64,000 nt of DNA, taken from contig JAHLWZ010000022.1 in the NCBI GenBank assembly GCA_020536535.1, positions 88,011 to 152,010 of the forward strand, written 5' to 3'. A program made the translations under genes and the position numbers. The first letter of the stretch is position 1. Each line of letters begins with the position of its first letter. Of this stretch, positions 11,101 through 36,244 are shown one piece after another. The notes under the pieces were generated by a model. That model worked only from the letters and a program-made list of their open reading frames with translations. It ran no database searches and was not told the origin of the DNA. Source of the stretch: Pelomyxa schiedti. Lineage: Eukaryota; Evosea; Pelobiontida; Pelomyxidae.

Positions 11101-14100
11101 AAAAGAGTCAAGTTTGAGACAGCGGCATTTAAAACTGAAAGGAGAAGGTCTTCTTCCATGGAACGCTCCAAGGAGCACAGACCCTCAAAATCCAAGGCAA
11201 CAATTAACCGATCAGACTTTTCACGCACACTCATCCAGCAGCCGTTTGTGCACCTTCCTCCCGAAATATCGAAGAGAACACCCAAGAGGTGGTTGAGAAC
11301 ATAACTTTTCCCAGTGCTTTGCTTGCCCATGGATGTGACAACAAACACTGGCTTTCTTGTGCAGGATGCAAAAACTGACTCGAGCAGTCCAAATGAAATT
11401 TCATCAGCGACATCATTCTGGTCTTTGTTCCCAATTGTGCGTGGCTTCTGGACAACACCATTATCTATAATCTCCAAGCAGTTATTGTCGACTCGAGCAA
11501 TCTGGATTGGAACTTGAGATATAAGAGTCTTGAGCCACCTTCCACAACCAGTCGGCTCCATACAGTCCGAGTCCGACTCGTTCCATCCCTCCTCAATGCC
11601 ACAAGTGACGTGATTCGAAAAGAATTCATCGGCCCTCTCCCTACCAACCTTGAATAGGCCAGAGAGCAAGGTCTGTCGTTTTGCAAGGCACTTTGATACC
11701 AGGGTGCTTATCTCAGGTGTCAGTGTTGGTACCACTACCATCAGCTTGCACGGTTTGCAATGCTCATTTGTGTCACAAACTGCTGTGATTGGAAATTTGT
11801 CAAACATCAAGTAAAGGTAATCCAGGATAGGACGAGAAAGTTGTTGATTTGAAACTATCTTGGAGCTCTGCATTCTGAAATCGGTGCGTTTCACCTGAGC
11901 TTCCAACACCACTGAAGAAATGCGGTTCTCACTGGCATGATATTGAACTAAATGTTTCTCCAACTTGCCGGCAGTACAAAAATCCACAAGGATCGTGGAG
12001 CCAAGAAGCTGTGGATTGAGCAAGTTGGTGTCACAGTGGAGTTCAGTGCTATTGCTCGTGAAACTCCTGACAGAAATTCGAGCACTCTCACATGATCCAG
12101 AAACCTCCATTTGTGAAAGCGTCACAAAACAGTCTCGATCAATAATTAAAGGCCTTCCATTGACTTTCAAGTCACAAATTTTGTTATGCTCGAAGTCATA
12201 GAGCTTAGTTGTCGTTGGAAATAGCAGCATCACCTTGTGTCCTCCTGGAAGAGGGATAACTTCAGTCAACTTGGAGAAGGTTGGGTCAAAAGAGAAAGAA
12301 CCCAAAGTTTGGTAATTATTGTATGAGTCAGTGAACATCAGGGCATGAACACTGGCAATTGGTGGAGGATATGCCACAGCAAACACCCTGGTGGATTCAC
12401 AGAAATTAAAAATACAACCAGATGCCCGCCTCTTCAGTGTAAAAAAGGAGTCATGGTGCCCCTCCTGACGAATAGAAATGGCCAAATTTGGATCGCCCTT
12501 GGATCTCTCTGTTCCCACAAGCATGATGTTATTTGAAGGCAATAAAAACCCACTCAGAACAGTTGCCAGACGAGATGAAAAACGCCGGGGTTCCGCGAAA
12601 GATTCCCTGCAAGATTCAGCTGTCCTCTCTGCCCCCATTTCTATCACCGTGATTTCTAGGTGCGCAGCTTCCTCTTGTTCGAAGAGAACACCAAGCTCAA
12701 CTTTCCGGCCACTGTGGTCCAGGCTTAAGTTTGTGATGCGGGATTGTTTGGTGTTGGTGGATGGAAGTTCCTTTGCAATTGCTTTATCAAGTTGAGAAGA
12801 AACCTCTTTTGACCAAGCTGCATAATAGTGAGAAGGGTTGCTCAACACATCAACCTTGATCTTTTTGACAAGGGCTTCAATTCGTTGCTGCAGGCTATTG
12901 GGTGCCAGGGTATCTGTTGCCTCCAGTGTTCCAGCTGACGAAATGTGGGATCCTGTCATAGACCTTAACCATCTTCCTGGTTGCATCCAAGATGATTCTG
13001 ACTTTCCAAGAGAGTTGTTTTCCAACAGGGAGGAAAGGTCTTTATCGTAGGTGTCCAAGCAAGTGGGGACAAGATCGTCACTGAACTCTTTTGGTAAAGA
13101 ATGGAACATTGGCGACTGCAACAATTCCTTGGGCAAGTCACAGCTAAGTTTCATCCTCATGTGTAGCACGACTTGTACCGCAATCCCGTCAAGTCGTCTT
13201 TTTTTCCAACCTTCAAACTCACGCACGAGACTGTGGTTACAAAGATCCAGCAGTTGAAACTTTTGTTCCCAGGTGAGACTCTCTGTGTTACACTCACTGC
13301 CCTGAAGGAGGGCCAACAGCTGCTGTTTGAAGGAAGAAAGATCGAAGTTGCCAGTGACAGGCACAAGCTCCGATTTTGAAGGGACTTCCTGCCAACTTAC
13401 AAACCCCACTGTGTGACTGCCCTTGCACATCATCCAGGGGGTTTTATTTGGAAGAGGGAGAGAGCAAGTAAAACCCTTCTGGACCTCGCATCGCTCTTGG
13501 ATACTGTTCTCTTGAACCACACAGTGTATTAGCCTTGATTCCTGGGATATTGGGCTCTGCTGGTGAAGTTCTTCAATCATTCTCCCGGACAAGACAAAGA
13601 AAATCCTGTCGCACAGGGTGTAAAAAAAGCGCAGTAAGAGGCATGCAGGGTCAGAAATCTGAACGAGGGAGAAGCTTTCTGCTGCTGGAATAAAAACGAG
13701 GATCATCACCCCTATGCCCTGCATGTGGGAGCTTGGCGCAAAACTAGTGATAAACGCGTGAATCCCGGGTTGCTCCACGGGGAGTTTTGTGATGGAAGAA
13801 AAAGCACCCGTTCGCATCAAGAACTGCGTCACCGTTGGCGGATCCCCAAAGAACCCGAGTGTGATACTGCACTTGGATCTATCCAGCTTGTCGAAGTCGA
13901 TAAACTCACCATCTGTTATGCAAGCCTCCCCCAGAATTCGGTTGGCAAGAGAGAGCACATTTTGTCCCAGAAGCTGAACCTTGTGCACAGACCCCTCTAC
14001 CATGGTAACCAGGTGGTGGGGTTCATGGCTCACTTGTTCCAACATGCATGGAAAGGCACTGGCCGCAGGCAAAGGGGAAGGTGAAGGCGAAGGGTTGGAA

Positions 14101-14796
14101 GAGACAGAAAGTGGTGGAGGGGCTTGGAATAATTCTTTCTTCACGTTCTCCAACACGTTGACAGCTGTTTTTTTTGGCATCTTCACGGACTGTATCAGCC
14201 TTTCAACATTAAAAGGAAGGAGGTCTTCCAAGTCCTGGAATCCTGCGTTGACCAGCGCAGGAGGGAAATCTTTCAACTTAGAATAAGGGGTACCCCCTGG
14301 GTCACTTATTGGCACTGCTCGCCTTTGCAATTTGAGTGTCCACCCAAGTTTGCAGCCTGAGTCCTGGAAAATTGCCGGAGGAGCCTCCCTCAACCCAGCC
14401 AATGTGCACGGCTTGTCACACATCCTCAATGCTTTGCACACAGACTCTTCAGCATCACACAATCCAATATCTTTTGCAAGTGAGAAACACGAAAAAAGAG
14501 GGGGAGAGGAAAAAAAAGGCAACATTCTTTCAAATGACCAAAAACATCACAAAATACAAGACTCGTCTATAGGCGCACAGGAAAGCACAACCTTTCAACT
14601 TGAGGTGAAGATCGGTGACAGACAAGGCCTGACGCACCGACAAGTAGAGCGACGCGTCAACGTCGTCCTTGTTCTCGTCCAGCTGCCGCAGGAACTCAGT
14701 AGGTGGTGTTCCGTCCATATCGAAATTAAGGGCATCGAGCGCACTCACGTCAATCCCCGCGCCGACCAGTGTCTCCCTGACGCTGTGCCCTGACAT
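8170..14796 (-). CDS. Giant VLIG/GBP-like GTPase with Cys-rich and VWA domains, copy 1
   Basis: Three exons, 14796-14592, 14470-8641 and 8593-8170, give 2152 residues. The N-terminus (MSGHSVRETLVGAG) and the next 1000 residues match no family I know. Near residue 1115 comes a dynamin/GBP/VLIG-class GTPase: P-loop GKQSTGKSYVLNHLLG and G3 motif ALDFEGLCSLE, with no clear canonical G4 motif. Residues about 1480-1870 are packed with Cys and His in a C..C....H.G.H.C pattern suggesting many zinc sites, loosely like NFX1-type fingers. From about 1910 there is a VWA domain with MIDAS motif CLDRSSSM and later LIVVSDGGD. The C-terminal tail is Thr-rich, from a GTTGTG repeat. I see no transmembrane segment, so it is probably cytosolic. 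A close paralogue lies at 36245-42675 on the other strand. The last intron (8640-8594) passes over an AACAG and uses the next AG. Confidence 0.85.
8192..8219. repeat. GTTGTG microsatellite encoding poly-Thr tail
   Basis: Hexanucleotide GTTGTG array near the 3' end of the first giant GTPase gene, read on the minus strand as threonines just before the final MAQQP. The paralogue at 42.6 kb has no equivalent array, so the tail length differs between copies. Confidence 0.8.
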
Positions 14797-15545
14797 GTTT
14801 TCTTTTGTTTTTAACCGGTTTATCTTGTTCTTTAACCCAAAAAACCACGACAACTTAGTTTAAACCAACTTTTTCTGGTTGGAAGACCGCAATTGCCGAT
14901 GCACCAAAAGAGACCATTTTCGAACAACCAATAGCCAAGTTACTACTGAAGGAATCTCCAAGTGACACCTGTGTTCCAGACCAGTGAGGTAATTTCCCTA
15001 CATTTTGTTTCTGTGTCAATTCCCTTGAGACCCCAACGCCTTTGGTTCCGTTCTATTGATAATCTCTGCACCACGCTCCTTCTAACTTCTCTTCTTTCCC
15101 TGTGTGGGGAATAGTGACTATGTTTTACTTTGTAATTACTTTTGGTGCGTGATGGCCACCGTTTACAGGCACCAAAAGGAGACGGGAGATAAAATGTGAA
15201 GGAAGCGGAAGGGTAGAGGGCTTGAAGACTTGGGAGTAGGTGGTGTTGCTAGCGAAAAAAGGAGTGTTCCACCAACAAAGCCTGTTTTTTACAGCAGTAG
15301 TTGAATGGCTGAAAGTTCACCTGATTTTTGTTGGTTAAAGTGATTGCGTTCAGTGAAATGGACCTTTGTTTGCCCTAGACTACTCCCTTGTCCATCGCTA
15401 GTCAGTTGATACAGTGCGGAGTGAGAGACATGTGGCGAGTACTAAGGGGACCCATATCGTTCAAAGGGGTACAATCAACACACCAATCCATCCACACGGT
15501 AGGCAAATTTGAGCTGGGAATGCTTTTCACCTGTCTCAAAAGTCA
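14797..15545. other. Intergenic region with no recognised gene
   Basis: About 750 bases upstream of the first giant GTPase start codon and downstream of the small orphan gene. The coding-strand leader next to the ATG is A-rich, as for other genes here. I see no convincing ORF, tRNA or repeat. Confidence 0.5.
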
Positions 15546-16077
15546 CTAAGTTACAAGGCAACAACAGTACGCTACATTAATCCCAGCAGGGGAAAACAGT
15601 TCATAAGACTGAACGTTGGGGCTCTTGTTGCAAGAGATTGCGTAGAAAGGGATTCCGCCCTGTTCACCATAGCTGAAGTCGATAGTTAGGCCCCAAACAG
15701 TCAAAAGCACCCCTTTTAGTGGAAACAACATACAGTAGTTTAGTCGGAGTGATCATGTATTTCGGAATATCGCAGTAAGAACGTAAAACGTGCTTCGCCT
15801 GCTTTCGCCAATTGTATGCGGCCTCCAGAACACAAGACCCCTCGGCGGATATTTTTGTGTAGGGACAGTACGCCACGAACGAGTTGGGGTTGCTGGCGCA
15901 GTCCTTGGGAATGAAAAACACCTGCCAGTACCGCGCGTTGCACGACGTAGCTGCCGACGCAGATGCAGACGTCGATGCAGATGCAGATGCCGCGGCGGCA
16001 GTTGTGGTAGATGTTACGGCGGCCGTGACGTGGTTCATTTCGACAATTGGTTGTGGTGAGACTTCGGCGGTTGCCAT
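15546..16077 (-). CDS. Small orphan protein
   Basis: Two exons, 16077-15734 and 15672-15546, give 156 residues. The intron starts GTATGT and has a CTAAC branch-like motif before CTTCAG. Without splicing, the frame ends at RLQLW; with splicing it continues LLYGEQGGIPFYAISC and ends CCCLVT. Residues 20-50 are an Ala/Ser/Thr low-complexity stretch. The rest is a compact Cys- and aromatic-containing domain (RYWQVFFIPKDC, SFVAYCPYTKI, AYNWRKQAKHVLRSYCDIPK). There is no signal peptide or membrane helix. I do not recognise the family. The consistent splice signals and the length of the non-repetitive part argue for a real gene. Confidence 0.6.
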
Positions 16078-16312
16078 TGTTGTTTTGTATGTATTGTGTT
16101 GGGTAGGCGTTTGTTGTCGTTGTTACGGAGCTGTTTGTTACGCTGGTTTGTTTACAAAAAATGCTCGCTGCAGTGCTCTTATGGTTGTTGCTTGTCCAGT
16201 AGGTGATTTATTTTTCTTTGATAATTCATATTTTTTCTTGTGTCTCGGGTTTTTCTTTTCTTTGTTTTGCAAGTCGGAATAAGAAAGGGGAATGAAAGCT
16301 AAAAATGGAGCC

Positions 16313-19300
16313 TCAGTGGTTCTCTCGTAGCGGGAAGAGCTCGCGTGTGAGGACGCCCTCTTCTCTCTTTTTGTCCAACCAGTGTCCGCACGGGAATTTC
16401 ACTGCGGGCTTATCTCCAACTGTGATTGTGATGCTGTCCAGGAACCAGCCTGGTCCAGGACCCTGTGTGATTGGTGGGATTAGTGCGGTTTAGTTTGCGT
16501 GAGTGTTGCGGAATGAATTTAGAGCTTAGAGCTGAGGATAAATGGAGATTTACGCACAGTGTTGTCGTGCCACACGCGCAGTTTAGAGAGTGCACCAATG
16601 TCCGGGAGCTCCAAGGTGAAGTTGTCTGTGTGCCCCTTCTCGAACAAGTTACCTTTCCCTACAAGAGGGCAAACACCGCTGCTCATCTCTGGGGGAGTTC
16701 CAAAAAGCTCAATGAATACGTTTGCGTCGGTACCGGCATGGGAGAGCTTTCCGGTAACCACTGAAACCTAAAGAAATTTCAATCACGTTGTGGGGATAAA
16801 ATCTATTGTGGAGGATACCTGATAGTTAAGATAGGGCAGACTGGGTACCCCGTCTTCAGTTGAAGCCATTATTTGCCGATCAATCTGCTTATCTCCTCCA
16901 TGTTTATCAAACCACTTGCCACAGATAAAGAAGCATTTTTCAAGTGCATTGCCTTCCTCTTTCTCCTTTGTGACGATAACTTTGTCCAGGAACCAGGCTA
17001 TGAAAGGGTCACTTAAAAATTACAAGTGAATTCTCCTACCAGAGTTAAATCCGTGGCCGTTGTGACCTATCCTCATATACAACAGTGGGCCCAAGTCATA
17101 GCACTCAAAAACGAAGACATCCTTGCTCCCTCTTTCAAACGATTTGCGTTTTGCAGGGAGCACATATTTACTGGAGTCTCCTAATTTGCCAAAAAGATGG
17201 ATGTATACATCGGCATCCGTGCCTGCTCCGCGACAGTTTCCGGTTTGAACTTCGATCACATAACGCAGCTGTGGTGGAAAATAAGTTGAATGTTACTGTT
17301 TTTGGAAAACATACCATCTCAGCACCGGCAGGAGTGGAAGTGCTTAACTCCCTCTCGATCCTGTGATCTCCTTCATGAACGGAGAACCACTGATTGCAGT
17401 TGAAGGTAGTAACTACAGACTCTTCTCCTTCTTCTGAAACCATTACTTTCTCCAAAAACCAAGCAGCACCAAATCCGGCATTGTCGTGGCCAATAGTTAC
17501 TCTGTTGATCACACCAAGGTCAACACATTCCACACTAAATTTGTCAGTCTTGCCACGCTCGAAACAACTACTCTTCCCCTCCAGCCATCTTCGTGAAGAG
17601 GAGCCGCCAGTGCCATGTAGCATAGCGTAAACATGGGCATCAGTTCCAGCACCACGACACTTTCCAGTTACGACTGTAATTATGTAATGCTTCATTGGAG
17701 CACAGGGTACACCGTCTTCGTTTCTTGCTGGCAACTCTCGGACAATTTGCTTATCATCTTCATCATCTGCAAGCCATCTGCCACACAGGAAGTACCACTC
17801 TTTTCCGCCTTTCAGCATTTCAGATACAATGACTTTGTCCAAGAACCAGCCGGCATTCAACCCGCTGTTATCGTGACCAATAATAACTTTATGCAATTCA
17901 CCCAGGTCTTGGCTTTCCACCTCAAATTTGTTGGTGGAGTTCCTATCAAATCCAGATCTTCCCTCCAATATCTTCTTGCCAGTTGTAGCTTTTCCTCCCT
18001 CTCCCACTATTTCAATAAACACTTTAGCATCAGTTCCACCACCTCTTCTATCTCCAGTGACAACTGTAACTTGGTATTGTTTGAGAGGCTTGGTTGGATT
18101 AACGTCAGACATGCTAGCAGGTAGCTCTCTCTCAGTGAAGTGATCTTCCTCGTCACGGGCAAACCACCTGCCACAGGGGAAGTGCCAAATTTTCCCCGAG
18201 TCTTGCTCTCGAATAACAACCTTAAAATGTGTAAGCAAGAAAGATTGTTTAAAGGGATAGGATACTTTTTCCAAGTACCAGGCAGCATTTACACCACTGT
18301 TATCGTGTCCAATTATGATTTTCTGTAGTTCACCCAAGTCAACACACTCAAATTGAAAGCTGTCCATGTGATTCCTCTCAAAAAGATTGCCCTTGCCCTC
18401 AAGTTTCCTCTTCTCTGAGGTTCCTTTTTCACCAAATATTTCCAAAAATACGTTGGCATCTGTTCCAGCACCCCTAATGTTGCCAGTATGCACATTTATG
18501 ATGTAAATTCTTAACGGAGAACATGATTCTCCATCTTGAGCAAGTGCTTGAAGTTCTCTAGAAATTTCGTGATCTCCTTTACTCTTATCCAGCCATTGAC
18601 CACACAGGAACCACCACTTCTTACCATGCGCTATTTCTTCTTCCACAATAACCTACAAAATTAAAATGTGAGGTACATAGTATAATTTCAAAGTCTAACC
18701 TTATCCAAAAACCACCCTGCGTTTATTCCAAAATTGTCGTGCCATATTTTCAGTGACTTCAGTTCACCCAAGTAGTCGCACTCAATCCCGAATGTGTCCG
18801 ATTTCCCTCGTTCAAAGAGATTACCTGCGGCATCTAGTCTCTTTTCTCCACTTGTGCTCTTGTACCCAGTGATATCGACATAGACCCGGGCGTCGGTACC
18901 AGCCCCTCGGCGGTTACCAGTAATTGTAGTTATACGATATCGGTGAAAGGGTAGCGATGTAATGGCGTCGTTGGCAGAAGCAGGAAGTACTCTTTCGATT
19001 AGCTTATCTTCTTTGCTCTTCGACAACCATTTCCCACAGAGGAAGTAGTAGGTTAAATGGGTTTCCTCCTCATGTATAATGACCTTGTCCAAGAACCAAT
19101 CAGCTCCAACTCCTTTATTGTCATGTCCAATTGTAACTTGAACAAGCTTGCCTAAGTCGACACATTCAACCCCAAAATCATCAGATTTGTTTCTCTCAAA
19201 AGTGTTTCCAGGGGCATCCAAGCTGCGCACACCACTGTCACCATTCTCACCATGAATGTTTATGTAGACATTTGCATCTGTGCCAGCACCACGTTTATCT

Positions 19301-21159
19301 CCAGTTACTGTTGTAATCCTGTAATGTCGTAGAGCTGCACAACTCCACTTTGAACCATCAGAAGCTGCAAGTAATTGTCTCTCAGTCAAGCCATCTTCCA
19401 TGTTCTTTGACAGCCATCTTCCACAAGGGAAAGTCCAGGACTTTACACTATCTTCTTCTTTCACGACAATATGGTCCAAGAACCAGGAACTACTCAATCC
19501 CTTGCCATCGTGGCCAACCACACAGCGTTGAAGATGTCCTAAATCTTGGCATTCAAACCCAAATTCGTCTGTTTTGTTCCTCTCGAAGCAATTTCCAGGT
19601 TTATCCAGTTTTTTGTTTCCACTTTCACCCTTCTCGCCAAAAACATTTATGTATACATTTGCATCCGTTCCTAGTAGAGTTACATGAGTTCTCAAAAGTA
19701 TTATTCAAGTGAAAGCAACCTGCACCACGTCTGTCCCCAGTCTTCACCGTAACGCGGTAACGTTTTGAGGTGGCCGCAGCACCATCAGTAGTGTCACGGT
19801 CGCTAGCAGTTAATTCTCTCTCCCATGGTGACGGATCTCCCAACCAGTCACCACATGCAAAGAACCGTTCACTGACTGCTGGTGTTTCCACACAACGCAC
19901 GGTAACTTTCTCCAAGAACCACGGTGAAGGTGGATCAGTTTGTGCAACAGCCACCTTAACTCCCTGAAGCTCTCCCACGTGTTTAGTTATAACACGGAAA
20001 ATGTCATCACGCCCACGGGAAAATACGCCTTCTGCTGCACTTTCCAAGGGGAGGGCAGGTGAAGTCAATTTGGAACCCACCAATACACAAGTAACGCGGG
20101 ATGTTGTAGTGGCACCTTTGCGGTCTCCAGTTTTTGTCCGAATCATGTACGTGACGTCACCCTCCAACACGACCGCCTGGGCGGCAGCTGCTGAGGAATC
20201 AGTCCTGAAGTAATTAGTAAACAAAATAAGAAAGTGACACAGAATACACACCCAGCTTCAGCAACTCGTTGCTTATCATTTAATAATTTTCCTATAGGAA
20301 AGCTCATTTGAGCTCCAGGCTCACCAGAGAGGGTTATTACAGCTACAGTCACTCGATCAAGCTTCCACCCATCAGCCTTTCCTGACTCAGGTCCACGCTC
20401 AACCCTTACCCGTGTAACAGCTCCAGGGTCTCTGGTTCTTACCCTGAAAGTTTTTGAAGATCCACGTGGGAATCCATCCTTTGATTCCACTTCCATTGGT
20501 GGTGGTGGCGCAACAGCACCAGACCCAATAAACTGTACTTTAACCTTCTGAGAGTTCATTCCAGCACCTTCCTCGTCTGCAGTAAGGAAAGTGACGTCGA
20601 ATTGCATCATTGCACTTCCAGAAGCAGCAAATGCAGCAGCACTGGCAGGAGTGGAAGCCGAGCTTACAAAACATAGCCGGAGAGTGAGAGTGCCATGCTC
20701 AACATCAATAAGTTTGTGGGTGGATTCTACAGTGGCCCCTACAGCCAGAGCGGAAGTATCCAGTGGAAAACGGCCAAGTGAATCTATTCGTGTTGTAATG
20801 AGAAAAGAAGACAGGGGTGTTATTTACCGTCCCACACAAGGTCTTCATCGAAGACACGAAATTCCACACACGGTTGCTTCTTAGGAGCAGCGAGCTTCAA
20901 CTCAAAGTCTTGGTTCCACGTTGGCTCGAGAGTGTTTTTGATAACCTTGGTCCGTATTTTTTGCGACTTGTTAGACGCATCCGTGTACCGTATTTCCACG
21001 TAAGGGTCAGAACCCCCACCGGCATCTATTGGAACAAAGCGTAAAGTTTTAGCACGCACACTACCCACTAACAACAAACAATAAAGCGTAGATCTCGACA
21101 GTACCTTTGGCCACCAAGTTTGATGCGGAGACCACAGTAACGTACAGTGTCCCGGCCAT
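16313..21159 (-). CDS. C2 domain plus ten PLAT/LH2 domains (LOXHD1-like)
   Basis: Eleven exons: 21159-21105, 21025-20828, 20783-20252, 20204-19720, 19670-18700, 18652-18266, 18220-17315, 17268-17040, 16997-16819, 16767-16558 and 16462-16313. They total 1433 residues. The first 130 residues are a C2 domain: GTLYVTVVSASNL, then DAGGGSDPYVEIRY, TLEPTWNQDFEL and FRVFDEDLVWD, with the aspartates expected for calcium binding. Ten PLAT domains follow, each with the TGDRRGAGTDANVYI signature, a KSDxFxxE..DLG strand, GHDN, and a WFLDKV..CGRWL end. The first two are the most divergent. PLAT domains bind lipid or protein partners; tandem arrays are known from animal LOXHD1. No catalytic domain or membrane helix is seen, so a calcium-responsive membrane scaffold is a reasonable inference. 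It starts 177 bases downstream of the SMG1 stop, on the same strand. Confidence 0.9.
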
Positions 21160-21335
21160 CCCTTGGTTTTTTTTTTTGTTTTTGAACATTCCGCTAAGTT
21201 CACGTTCGAAAAACCCGTTGGCACTTTAAGGTGCCACTCTCGGTGATTTTTGATTTGATTGACATTGTAGCCTAATTGTATTAATAGCTCCTGTGGGCCT
21301 GTGTCTGGCACGTTTGGAAACATTTTGGGGTTTTT

Positions 21336-33848
<12,513 letters not shown>

Positions 33849-33966
33849 TCCGAGGTAAATTGTATGCACAACTTTCGAAGACGAGAGTGACGGAGCTACG
33901 GGAAAAAAACTTTTGTTTTGGAAAAGGCAACGACAATCACAACACGAGATCGGGCAGGCAACCTAA

Positions 33967-35954
<1,988 letters not shown>

Positions 35955-36244
35955 ACTTTGCTTGTGGGAGTGCGCTGAAGAGACTGGACTTTACTAGTAC
36001 AGTCTTTCTTTTTACTCTTCTCAGGTGAGCTTCTCAGGCATTCCCTCAGAGACCTGTCATCCTGGGAGAAGTGATCAGTTGGTTATTTCCCCTGTCTTGG
36101 TTCTGTGAGGTTTCTGTTTTGAGCCGGATGAACCAAGTTAGTCAGAAGGTACTTTTTTCGGCCGGTTGTTATTACCTGTTTGGTAACCCCTAACCCAAGT
36201 AACTTGTCACGATTTTTTACTCTTGTTACAAACAAAAGACCGCC

